DNA of 64,000 bases from positions 1 to 64,000 of the forward strand of contig NZ_RCWL01000002.1 in the NCBI RefSeq assembly GCF_003991195.1. Direction: 5' to 3'. This DNA comes from Gynurincola endophyticus (GTDB lineage Bacteria; Bacteroidota; Bacteroidia; Chitinophagales; Chitinophagaceae). The position numbers and the translations under genes are program-made. The notes below the pieces were generated by a model. That model did no database searches. It was not told the DNA's origin and saw only the letters and a program-made list of their open reading frames with translations. This document shows positions 42,430 through 50,113 of the stretch, one piece after another; position 1 is the first letter of the stretch; the number at the start of each line of letters is the position of its first letter.

Positions 42430-43086
42430 TTAACCATTCTTTCCTTCGAGCATTGGAACAAAAGAAAAGTCTTCGTAGGTTTCTTTATGAAAACTTCCAT
42501 CTTCAAGTTTTATAAGGCGGATCATTTTTTGTACATTCCCTTCTCCAACCGGGATAACCATTTTACCACCTGGTTTCAATTGCTCTAACAATCTGGGTGG
42601 AACAAAAGGTGCGGCAGCAGTCACAATGATGCCATCAAAAGGGGCATAAGTAGGTAAGCCCAGATAACCGTCGCCGAAGAAGTAACGGATATTGCTATAT
42701 TTTTTACGGAGAATAAAATGTTTATGCTGTTCGAATAATACTTTCTGGCGTTCGATTGTAAACACCAATGCTTTTAATTCGGCCAATACAATAGATTGAT
42801 AACCGCTACCCGTACCAATTTCAAGAATTTTATGGTTGGGTTTTACTTCGAGCAATTGTGTCTGGTAAGCAACTGTATACGGCTGAGAAATCGTTTGATC
42901 TTCACCGATAGGAAACGCGCGATCTTCATAAGCTAACCGATCAAAAGCAGAATCTAAGAAAAAATGCCGCGGTATACGCTGGATAGCAGCCAGTACTTCT
43001 TCATCGCTGATCCCTTTTTTCTTTAATACTTCAATCAATTGGTTTCTTAATCCTTTGTGCAAATATGAATCTTCAAACTTTCTCAT
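42430..43086 (-). CDS. pcm: Protein-L-isoaspartate O-methyltransferase
   Basis: This 218-aa SAM methyltransferase repairs isoaspartyl damage in proteins. Diagnostic parts are RIPRHFFLDSAFDRLAYED, PIGEDQTISQPYTVAYQTQL, motif I ILEIGTGSGYQSIVLAEL, DGIIVTAAAPFVPPRLLEQL and GGKMVIPVGEG. The active-site Ser in TISQP is present. The Met at 43086 is chosen; the frame continues to 43125 with a hydrophobic run that is not family-like. It is a single gene, divergent from the HipA-like gene. Confidence 0.95.
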   Translation of the reverse strand: MRKFEDSYLHKGLRNQLIEVLKKKGISDEEVLAAIQRIPRHFFLDSAFDRLAYEDRAFPIGEDQTISQPYTVAYQTQLLEVKPNHKILEIGTGSGYQSIVLAELKALVFTIERQKVLFEQHKHFILRKKYSNIRYFFGDGYLGLPTYAPFDGIIVTAAAPFVPPRLLEQLKPGGKMVIPVGEGNVQKMIRLIKLEDGSFHKETYEDFSFVPMLEGKNG

Positions 43087-43166
43087 AAACAGTGCAAAGA
43101 TAATAAAGCAAAGATGAATTTTCAATGATGTGAATAATTAGTACATTTAACTCTTAAAGTGAAGAT

Positions 43167-43931
43167 ATGGCTGATTTAGATATTCGCACCGTATCCGGTA
43201 CCCGCTACGTTTTACCATTGCGCGAAGGGGGCTCGTTACCGGGTATTGTAGAAGCAAACGACGGATTCAAGTATGTACTGAAGTTCCGGGGGGCCGGACA
43301 AGGCATTAAAGCATTGATAGCCGAAATTTTAGGATATGGGCTGGCCAAAGCACTGGAATTACCTATACCTGAATTGGTATTTGCACAAATGGATGAAGGT
43401 TTCGGCAGAACGGAACCAGACGAAGAAATTCAGGATCTTTTAAAAGCAAGTGTAGGATTAAACGTCGGATTGCATTATTTATCAGGATCAATCACTTTTG
43501 ACCCGGTAGCCACTCCGGTGGATGCCACGATTGCTTCAAGAATTGTATGGCTCGACGCTTTTATCATGAATGTTGACCGTACAATTAAAAACACCAACTT
43601 ATTAGTATTTGACCGTAAGTTATGGTTGATCGATCATGGAGCGTCCTTTTATTTTCATCATAATATCCCCGATGATATACAACAAACGGCACTGAACCCT
43701 TTTGCAATGATTAAAAACCATGTTTTTTTACCATTGGCAACAGAACTGGAAGCAGCCAATGAATGGGCACACAAAAAACTCAGTGAAGAAAAAATAAAAT
43801 CTATCGTAGCATTGATTCCGGATGAATTTTTAACCATCGCACAGGTTCCAAGAGATCTGTATGAGCAATTTCTGATTACACGCTTCAATGAATCTTCTAA
43901 CTTTGTAAAATTTGCCCTCAATGCTCGATAA
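43167..43931 (+). CDS. HipA-like kinase-fold protein
   Basis: The 254-aa protein has a HipA-type kinase fold, shorter than HipA (about 440 aa). The ATP-binding Lys39 lies in YVLKFRGAGQG, a glycine loop precedes it (PLREGGSLPGIVE), the catalytic loop is FIMNVDRTIKNTNLL (Asn135, Asp137, Asn144), and the metal-binding Asp156 lies in LWLIDHGASFYFHH. All residues for phosphotransfer are kept, so it should be active. The N-terminal HipA domain and the HipB partner are missing; the partner is instead DUF3037, overlapping by 11 bp. The role could be toxin, regulator or defence; I cannot tell. Confidence 0.85.
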   Translation: MADLDIRTVSGTRYVLPLREGGSLPGIVEANDGFKYVLKFRGAGQGIKALIAEILGYGLAKALELPIPELVFAQMDEGFGRTEPDEEIQDLLKASVGLNVGLHYLSGSITFDPVATPVDATIASRIVWLDAFIMNVDRTIKNTNLLVFDRKLWLIDHGASFYFHHNIPDDIQQTALNPFAMIKNHVFLPLATELEAANEWAHKKLSEEKIKSIVALIPDEFLTIAQVPRDLYEQFLITRFNESSNFVKFALNAR

Positions 43932-44304
43932 AAAACTATATGAATATGCAGTGATTCGATATGTTCCAAAAGTGGAGCGTGAAGAGTTTATTAATATCGG
44001 TGTGATTTTATTTTCAAAACAGGCTAAATTTTTATCAGTTCTTTTTGTTGGTGAGCACCATCGCTTATGTACTTTTCATCCTGATTGTGATACTGAACAA
44101 TTAAGAAGTTATATGCAATCTTTTCAGTGGATTTGTGAAGGTAATCCGAAAGGTGGTATCATGGCTAAAGAAGACCAACCGGCGCGTTTCAGATGGCTGA
44201 GTGCCACCAGAAGCACTATTTTTCAGGTAAGCAAAATTCATCCGGGCTATGGAGAAGATATGCAAAAAGAATTAGAGCGATTGTTTGATGAGTATGTGCT
44301 TTAA
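43921..44304 (+). CDS. DUF3037 family protein
   Basis: The 127-aa protein matches DUF3037: YEYAVIRYVPKVEREEFINIGVILFS-type start (RYVPKVEREEFINIGVILF), RLCTFHPDCDTEQL, and the conserved FRWLSATRSTIFQVSKIHPG. DUF3037 genes are often directly after a HipA-like kinase gene, as here, where ATG at 43921 overlaps the kinase end by 11 bp, implying translational coupling. Function is not established; it might be a substrate or antagonist of the kinase. No membrane segment. Confidence 0.9.
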   Translation: MLDKKLYEYAVIRYVPKVEREEFINIGVILFSKQAKFLSVLFVGEHHRLCTFHPDCDTEQLRSYMQSFQWICEGNPKGGIMAKEDQPARFRWLSATRSTIFQVSKIHPGYGEDMQKELERLFDEYVL

Positions 44305-44586
44305 ACTATTAAGTAATCAGAGGAATTAAAATTTCTCCTGTGTTTGGGGATGCAATTTGAAACATGAAGGGAATGGAGGAAATGAAGAGGAATTAACTGC
44401 GTTACCTGGGGAAGAAATCTCTGAGGAAATTATAGTCATTTCGATTTAGTTAAGCCATTATCAGTATAGAAATAAAACTAATATGTGAAATATTAATTTT
44501 ACCGTTTAAAAACTCAGGATTGTTTTCTTTCTTTTTTTACACTATAAAAATTAGTTTAGCGTTATTAAATTTCAAACATTTTTGAA

Positions 44587-45447
44587 ATGACCACCGAAGG
44601 CGTTAAAATTCTGGAAAATGAAATTGCGGAAGAAACTTACTGGGCAATCCTGGACCTTTATGATTCTGGCAATAGTTTTGATCAGATTCTACAACAAAAA
44701 CCTTTTCCTTCAGCAGAAATTACAGATGCTGTAGAACAGGAAAATTATATCAGTGCCTATGCATTGGCGGCATGGGAAATCGGTATGCTTAATACCTCTA
44801 TGCTGACAAAAACCCGGGAAATTATCCAGGCCGGAGCAGGTGTGAAAGACTGGACGGAATCGTTCAGTGATGCGATGGGCAAGGCACGCCAAAAAGAGTT
44901 ACAGAAGTTATTAGAAAAAATCAGTGTTCCTAATACTAAAATCAGAAAACCTAAAAAATACAAAACTGTAGATAAATTGTTGTTCAAAGAAAATGATGTT
45001 ATCAGTTTTCATTTGCCCAACAAAAATTCTGCAGCGGCAGTAGTATTGAATATTATCCAGCAAAGAGGTATTTGTACCTATTTTTTAGGGAAACTGGTGT
45101 ATAACAGACCTGAGCCTCCAACGGTGGATATGATACAACAGGCACAGATAGTCGGTGACAAAGGCAGTAGTAAAAGCGGCATGCTGGCTTTAAGTCTTTT
45201 CAGTACCAGTGAGGAAGACGCTCCGTTTGGTTTATACATGATTTCTATTGACCACAAAAAGTTCAGCAAATTTGCCGAACAGTTTAAAGTGATCGGTAAT
45301 GTTTTATTGCAGGAACAATGCAAAACAGCAAGCTCTGTGAGTACTTCTAATACATTTGAAGATTTATTATTAAAATTCAATACACCCGAACAATACTACA
45401 AGGTATCAAGAAACAAGCTTTACAATATCAAGGAATTATTAAGATAA
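44587..45447 (+). CDS. Hypothetical protein, possibly Imm26-like
   Basis: I am not certain of the family. The N-terminal half (1-115) is helical with AALAAWEIGML-like alternation (YALAAWEIGMLNTS) and resembles DUF4259-type helical domains. The second half starts LLFKENDVISFHLPNKNSA, a pattern like the SH3-like start of immunity protein 26 (a variable-length family protecting against polymorphic toxins), and ends with FKVIGNVLLQEQ, which also fits. No toxin with a matching domain is nearby, so an immunity role is only a suggestion. A terminator follows after 4 bp, so it is a single gene. Confidence 0.65.
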   Translation: MTTEGVKILENEIAEETYWAILDLYDSGNSFDQILQQKPFPSAEITDAVEQENYISAYALAAWEIGMLNTSMLTKTREIIQAGAGVKDWTESFSDAMGKARQKELQKLLEKISVPNTKIRKPKKYKTVDKLLFKENDVISFHLPNKNSAAAVVLNIIQQRGICTYFLGKLVYNRPEPPTVDMIQQAQIVGDKGSSKSGMLALSLFSTSEEDAPFGLYMISIDHKKFSKFAEQFKVIGNVLLQEQCKTASSVSTSNTFEDLLLKFNTPEQYYKVSRNKLYNIKELLR

Positions 45448-45451
45448 TCAG

Positions 45452-45479
45452 AATCCCCGCTCAGACGGGGATTTTTTGT
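45452..45479 (+). terminator. Rho-independent terminator after the hypothetical gene
   Basis: AATCCCCG (45452-45459) and CGGGGATT (45466-45473) form an 8-bp GC-rich stem, with a T-tract after it. Confidence 0.88.
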
Positions 45480-45627
45480 ATACGTACTCACGATGATGGT
45501 ATTTTTTTTAAAAACAAACCGGATACTTGTTTTCTCTTATTACAAACCATTCAATCTTTCAATATACATACTGATCTTCACCGGAAGTAATCGGATCAAT
45601 ATGTATTAAGTGAAACATTTCTACATT

Positions 45628-45786
45628 TCAGTAGTCTTTATTGATGGAAGTTGTTACGAACCCGATTTCAAACAACAGGCAAGCGTATGAAGCTTCGTTT
45701 GTATAGCTTTTATCTAAATATTTCAACCAAGACGAGGCATTAAGAATACACTGCAAAAGCTGAAGAGCCAATAATTTTTTAGTCAT
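45628..45786 (-). CDS. Possible 52-residue small protein
   Basis: ATG at 45786 opens MTKKLLALQLLQCILNASSW and runs to TGA at 45628. The basic start followed by a moderately hydrophobic helix could be a small membrane peptide. There is no recognised family and no clear promoter. It may be chance. Confidence 0.25.
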   Translation of the reverse strand: MTKKLLALQLLQCILNASSWLKYLDKSYTNEASYACLLFEIGFVTTSINKDY

Positions 45787-45805
45787 TTTTAAATATACTC
45801 TACGT

Positions 45806-45837
45806 ACTCCTTTTACTTTTAGTAAGAGGAGTTTTTT
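45806..45837 (+). terminator. Orphan rho-independent terminator
   Basis: ACTCCTTTTAC (45806-45816) and GTAAGAGGAGT (45822-45832) pair over 11 bp with one U-G pair and are followed by five T residues on the plus strand. No plus-strand gene is assigned to it. Confidence 0.6.
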
Positions 45838-45906
45838 GTACCCAAATGATCAGTTTAACAGTGCTGCAATTCGTTCATAAACCGTTTACAAAATTTTGCA
45901 ACAAAA

Positions 45907-45930
45907 AAAACGGCTCTACCGAGCCGTTTT
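45907..45930 (-). terminator. Terminator of the thiolase gene
   Basis: AAAACGGCTC and GAGCCGTTTT form a perfect 10-bp stem around TACC, 19 bp after the thiolase stop on the minus strand, with a T-tract on that strand. Confidence 0.85.
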
Positions 45931-45948
45931 CAAAATATAAGGAGCTGT

Positions 45949-47136
45949 TTATTTAACATTTTCGAGTACTAATGCCGAAGCACCGCCGCCGCCGTTACAA
46001 ATACCGGCAGCACCGTAAGTGGCATTGTTTTGTTTCAACACATTGATCAACGTTACCAGTATTCTGGCGCCGCTGGCACCCAGGGGGTGGCCAATAGAAA
46101 CAGCACCGCCGTGTACGTTCACTTTAGCCGGATCAAATTTTAATCGTTTGGTATTTTCGATTCCAACTACTGAAAAAGCTTCATTCAGTTCAAGATATTC
46201 TATTTTATCCATTGACAATCCGGCTTTCTCCACTGCTTTCGGAACAGCTAAAGCCGGGGTTGTAGTAAACCACTCAGGCGCTTGTTCGGCATCAGCATAG
46301 CCAATGACTTTTGCCAAAGGCTTTAATCCCAGCGATTCGGCTTTTTCTTTACTCATCAGTATCAATGCTGCCGCACCATCATTCATTGTAGAAGCATTTG
46401 CAGCGGTAACAGTGCCTTCTTTTGTAAAAGCCGGGCGAAGACCCGCAATTTTGTCAAACTTCACGTTATAAGGCTCCTCGTCTTTAGAAATCACTATTGC
46501 GTCACCTTTTTTACCAGGAATTTCCACCGGAACGATTTCGTCGTTAAACTTACCGGTTTCTGAGGCTGCCTGACTTCTCTTATAACTTTCAACAGCAAAA
46601 GCGTCTTGTTCTTCACGGGAGATACCACATTCTTTCGCACATAATTCAGCAGCCATTCCCATTGCCTGGCCGTCGTAAACATCGGTAAGGCCGTCTTTAG
46701 CCAAACCATCAATCAGTGAACTGTTACCGTATTTATTACCCCAGCGCAGGTTGGGAACATAAAAAGGTACATTGCTCATGCTTTCCATTCCGCCGGCTAC
46801 TACCACATCGGCATCTCCTAACAAGATACTTTGAGCAGCCATGGAAACGGACTTCATGCCGGAAGCACAAACTTTATTTACGGTGGTACAATTTACTTTA
46901 TCGGGTAATCCCGCGAATTTTGCTGCCTGACGGGCAGGTGCCTGTCCTAAATTTGCCTGAATTACCGAACCCATATATACTTCATCTACAAGATCGGGAG
47001 AGAGATTAATTTTGCCGAGCGCTCCTTTTATAGCAATAGCTCCGAGCTGAGTAGCAGACAGGTCTTTTAAAGAACCACCGAATGAACCGATGGGTGTTCT
47101 GACAGCAGCCACTACATAAACTTCTTTCTTTGACAT
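45949..47136 (-). CDS. Acetyl-CoA C-acyltransferase (thiolase)
   Basis: This is a complete 395-aa thiolase. The nucleophile Cys90 lies in TTVNKVCASGMKSVSMA, His in GGAVSIGHPLGASGARI, and the second Cys in GICNGGGGASALV. The opening VVAAVRTPIGSFGGSLKDL and the block NASTMNDGAAALILMSKE are standard. It either condenses two acetyl-CoA or cleaves acetoacetyl-CoA and 3-ketoacyl-CoA; there are no neighbouring beta-oxidation genes to decide. The frame extends 51 codons upstream, but MSKKEVYVVAAVRTP at 47136 is the family start. Confidence 0.95.
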   Translation of the reverse strand: MSKKEVYVVAAVRTPIGSFGGSLKDLSATQLGAIAIKGALGKINLSPDLVDEVYMGSVIQANLGQAPARQAAKFAGLPDKVNCTTVNKVCASGMKSVSMAAQSILLGDADVVVAGGMESMSNVPFYVPNLRWGNKYGNSSLIDGLAKDGLTDVYDGQAMGMAAELCAKECGISREEQDAFAVESYKRSQAASETGKFNDEIVPVEIPGKKGDAIVISKDEEPYNVKFDKIAGLRPAFTKEGTVTAANASTMNDGAAALILMSKEKAESLGLKPLAKVIGYADAEQAPEWFTTTPALAVPKAVEKAGLSMDKIEYLELNEAFSVVGIENTKRLKFDPAKVNVHGGAVSIGHPLGASGARILVTLINVLKQNNATYGAAGICNGGGGASALVLENVK

Positions 47137-47290
47137 ATAGCAACGTTTTCTTTGAAACAAATATACAGGATTAATGGAGAATGGAGAGTGGAGAATTAAG
47201 AATGAAGCGTTAAGAGATAGAGAATTTCCGGCAATGTTATCACTTAATTTCTTAATTTCTAAAAGGTTCGAAAAAACCTTAAATTTCAAT

Positions 47291-47339
47291 AAAAAAAACG
47301 CACAAAGGACTTACATTTCTGTAAAAACCCCGGTGCGTT
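47291..47339 (-). terminator. Terminator of the SRPBCC gene
   Basis: On the minus strand AACGCAC and GTGCGTT pair (47297-47303 with 47333-47339) around a 29-nt loop and end in a long T-tract (A-tract 47291-47298 on plus). Confidence 0.5.
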
Positions 47340-47364
47340 ATTTTTGAATATTCATAGCTAAAAT

Positions 47365-48099
47365 TTACTCTTCGAGCGCTTCGTGTGAGATTAAACGGCC
47401 TTCCATATAATCTTTAAAACGAAGAATATCATTCTGAATCATGTTCTGAAATCCACCGTTAAACCATTTGGCCAATGTTTTTCCGATATCACCTGCCGGT
47501 GCACGATAAACGATAATGACTTCGAGTTCGCATTGATTTTCATCAATTGCCTTAAAAGTAACTTTTCCGGCATTTTCCAATTGTGAGCTTCCGATTGACT
47601 GCCACGAAATTACTTCACCGAAATCGTCTCTGATCACCTGAGCATTCCAGTGAATTTTACCTATTTTTCCGGGTAGGAAAGCTTCCCAATAAGAATGTAC
47701 ACTGTCTTCTTCTATTACATCAGACAAATGTTCCATAAAAATGGGTAAATTTTCAAGTCTGCGCCAGAACATATACACTTCTTCTTTCGGACGGTTAATA
47801 ACCATTTTAGCCGTTGCCACAATCGGTTCCGGTCTTTCAATCATTTGTTTTGTACCAATTGCATTATATAGAGCACAATTACCGGAAGCACCTCTGTAAA
47901 GGAGGTAACCTCCTATTACTGTTTTAAAAAATGAGCTTACCGGATGATGTAAAATATTTCTGATGCCACTACTGATCAATAATGCTCCGGCGGTGGAAGA
48001 AACCATTCTTTCAGGCCATGATACATTAATCACATTATTGTTTTTCAATGAATTCAAAGAAACTTCTTTTTCATTTTCCATTATTATGTTTTTGCTCAT
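47365..48099 (-). CDS. Membrane-anchored SRPBCC (cyclase/dehydrase-like) protein
   Basis: The first part has a DUF2892-like membrane hairpin: NVSWPERMVSSTAGALLISSG and TVIGGYLLYRGASGNCALY. The second part is an SRPBCC/START-like ligand-binding fold: MVINRPKEEVYMFWRRLENL, WEAFLPGKIGKIHWNAQVIR, SWQSIGSSQLENAGKVTF and VIIVYRAPAGDIGKTLAKWF. The combination is known in many Bacteroidota and in soil bacteria, often near stress genes; function is unknown. The start may be 48123, 48099 or 48081; 48099 (MSKNIIMENE) is a compromise. Confidence 0.85.
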   Translation of the reverse strand: MSKNIIMENEKEVSLNSLKNNNVINVSWPERMVSSTAGALLISSGIRNILHHPVSSFFKTVIGGYLLYRGASGNCALYNAIGTKQMIERPEPIVATAKMVINRPKEEVYMFWRRLENLPIFMEHLSDVIEEDSVHSYWEAFLPGKIGKIHWNAQVIRDDFGEVISWQSIGSSQLENAGKVTFKAIDENQCELEVIIVYRAPAGDIGKTLAKWFNGGFQNMIQNDILRFKDYMEGRLISHEALEE

Positions 48100-48213
48100 A
48101 GTAACTCGGTTTGTAATATTCATTCAATTACCCTGCCATAATGATCTGTTAACTTCTGTTGTATTAATTCTACATAATATTCAGAATGTGGCAGTTGGAA
48201 ACTTTAAGGCATA

Positions 48214-48241
48214 AAAAAATCCCTCCGTTGTAGCGGAGGGA
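48214..48241 (-). terminator. Terminator of the downstream-reading small gene
   Basis: CCCTCCG (48221-48227) and CGGAGGG (48234-48240) form the stem; on the minus strand a T-tract follows (A-tract 48213-48219 on plus). Confidence 0.8.
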
Positions 48242-48271
48242 GCACTAATCAAAACCAGAATTATATATCAA

Positions 48272-48526
48272 TTAATTTTCAATTGCTTCGAAGAAAAATC
48301 CTTCTTCACAAAGAATATGAGCGTTGGGTACCAGACTGAGTAAAGATTCTTTCACCATCTCTTTTGCGGCGGCGGCATATAACGCACCCACTTCGGGATG
48401 AGCTTCTGCATATTTCCAGCTTTGAATCTTTAGTAAAGCAATTTTACTGGCATGAGCAATATGATTATCCAATAGTCGAAACTTTTCTGCTAAAAAATCT
48501 TGATTATTCTTCAGATTAGCATTCAT
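48272..48526 (-). CDS. Small hypothetical cytoplasmic protein, 84 aa
   Basis: I do not recognise the family. It is mostly alpha-helical: NNQDFLAEKFRLLDNHIAHA and EVGALYAAAAKEMVKESLLS, with a short end EGFFFEAIEN. No signal peptide or membrane segment. A strong terminator follows its stop, which supports real expression. The start at 48526 (MNANLKNN) or 48535 cannot be decided. Confidence 0.6.
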   Translation of the reverse strand: MNANLKNNQDFLAEKFRLLDNHIAHASKIALLKIQSWKYAEAHPEVGALYAAAAKEMVKESLLSLVPNAHILCEEGFFFEAIEN

Positions 48527-48741
48527 AGGGATCAATTTTCGATGATTAAATACGGGATCTGAATTACAACGCTAAAAGGCTGTAAAAAATTGTATCAACA
48601 ACCTCATTAGCTGTATAACTAATTGATTAACAATTAGACACACCGATTCAACCATTCAATTACCCTGAATAGCCGGAGTAGTAATTTTTCTTTAACCGGT
48701 GTATGTTTTCTTTAACATACCACCGGAGGTTTAAAACTTGT

Positions 48742-49245
48742 TTACACTAAAGATGCCAGTTCTGAATAAAGTGTTTGGATTTGATGATAGTGACGTTGAA
48801 TATGGTAGGAATGCATCCACAGTACTTCAAGGCGGGTAAGCTGGCCCACTTCAGGAAATTCAAATCCTTTTACTGTCTGATGCAGATCATGTTGTTGAAC
48901 GAACTCCTGGAAGCTGATAGAATGCTCCGCCAGTTCATCCAGGGCGATTGATTTATCGATGCCCTCTTCGCTCGGAATTAACCGTTCTTCGGAAGGATAT
49001 TTTTTCTGGAAGTCAAGAAACACTTTTTTAATAACAGGTACGTACAAGTCTGGCTCACGGTCTATCACTACGATATCCCCTTGTAGCAAATGAATTAAGC
49101 TACCTGCTTTAATAATATGCTCAGCGATCTGGGCAGCGCTCCAACGCTGATTAAGACGCTCATGAAAATACGAGTCAGGAAAGTTTTTTACTGAATCGCA
49201 GAATTGCATGTACGATTGATGTAATGATAGATACACAGAATCCAT
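48742..49245 (-). CDS. DinB-like metal-dependent four-helix protein
   Basis: The 167-aa protein has the DinB/DUF664-like helix pattern. Potential metal ligands are His in AAQIAEHIIKAGSL and the pair in WMHSYHIQRHYHQIQTLYSE. WSAAQIAEHII is the classical DinB block. Such proteins include bacillithiol/mycothiol transferases, but many are uncharacterised. A VOC-family gene starts 38 bp upstream of its stop side on the same strand (49283-49711), so the two are probably co-transcribed. Confidence 0.82.
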   Translation of the reverse strand: MDSVYLSLHQSYMQFCDSVKNFPDSYFHERLNQRWSAAQIAEHIIKAGSLIHLLQGDIVVIDREPDLYVPVIKKVFLDFQKKYPSEERLIPSEEGIDKSIALDELAEHSISFQEFVQQHDLHQTVKGFEFPEVGQLTRLEVLWMHSYHIQRHYHQIQTLYSELASLV

Positions 49246-49282
49246 AATGAATAGTTTTTTGATTCCGTGTTTAGGGTGTGAG

Positions 49283-49711
49283 TTATTGTGGAAGCTTATA
49301 ATTAATCATCCACTGTATACCAAATTTATCAGTAACCATGCCAAACAAAGCTCCCCAAAAGGTTTTTTCAAGAGGCAGGTGCAATTGTGCCTGGTTGGCC
49401 AATTCGTGGTACAGATACCTTGCCTCACTTTCGGTGTTAGCTTCTAAGGAGATGGAAAAATTATCACCTAATTTAATTGGTTGATGGCCAACTGCAGATG
49501 ATATATCACAACCCATTAACACTGTTTGATCATTAATAGGCAAAGCCACATACAAAATTTTATCCTTTTCTGTGTCGGGAATAGGTGTTGTATCTGGTAT
49601 TTCACCAAAGGTCTGACACTCTAAAAACGAACGACCGAAAACCTTACTATAAAACTCAAATGCGTCTTTACAATTTCCGTCAAAATTCAAAAATAAATTA
49701 ATACTTGGCAT
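49283..49711 (-). CDS. PhnB-like VOC family protein
   Basis: This 142-aa protein belongs to the glyoxalase/VOC superfamily in the PhnB (3-demethylubiquinone methyltransferase-like) branch: INLFLNFDGNCKDAFEFYSK, ILYVALPINDQTVLMGCDIS, FSISLEANTESEARYLYHEL, and the end FWGALFGMVTDKFGIQWMIN. The metal-ligand pattern of true glyoxalases is not complete, as in most PhnB proteins. Role unknown. It is followed by the DinB-like gene. Confidence 0.88.
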   Translation of the reverse strand: MPSINLFLNFDGNCKDAFEFYSKVFGRSFLECQTFGEIPDTTPIPDTEKDKILYVALPINDQTVLMGCDISSAVGHQPIKLGDNFSISLEANTESEARYLYHELANQAQLHLPLEKTFWGALFGMVTDKFGIQWMINYKLPQ

Positions 49712-50113
49712 AGCAATCGATGGTTTAGCACTTACCCAATATACTAAATTTATCGTTGTGTAAGTAACTTGAAACAGGTTTATGTTTGTTTGGTGCGGAA
49801 AGTGCTACTATCGTAAGAGTATTAAGCTACCAGGCTATACTATCAAGATACTAAAAAAATATCAGAAAACAAAATTCCGGAATCGATTTAATAAAAACTT
49901 CAATATGATTCCTTTCAGCGTATTCCTGCGCTATTTAAATACACTCCCTCCTCCGCTCTATACCATTAAACCGGTTCTTTTAAACCACCTGCGCGGTTTG
50001 CCATATACTAATACAACTTTTGAATAATTTCTGTTTACAACAACTTTTCGTCCGGAAATGTTTACTGCTTTTCTTTTTTTATTGCGCATTTGGGCAACAA
50101 TTTCTACCACGGG
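49712..50113. other. Intergenic region, no supported gene
   Basis: A plus-strand frame of 81 codons (49782-50027) is basic and rich in K, Y and L, with no family, no signal and no promoter; I do not accept it as a gene. No RNA gene or strong hairpin was seen. The minus-strand promoter of the VOC gene is expected near 49720-49780. Confidence 0.4.

Larger units (their letters stand above)
45480..45948. other. Intergenic region with an unexplained terminator
   Basis: About 470 bp without a supported gene. It contains a plus-strand terminator-like hairpin at 45806-45837 that cannot belong to the upstream gene, which already has its own terminator, plus a 52-codon minus-strand frame (45628-45786). 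A plus-strand frame from 45492 has only 38 codons. A small RNA or tiny gene may be encoded here. Confidence 0.4.

Noticed and set aside
43167-43931. Classical HipBA toxin-antitoxin module
   Set aside because: There is no HipB-type HTH gene upstream or downstream and the protein is far shorter than HipA.
49782-50027. 81-codon plus-strand open frame
   Set aside because: Composition is basic and irregular, there is no recognisable family, signal, promoter or terminator, and AT-rich intergenic DNA gives such frames by chance.
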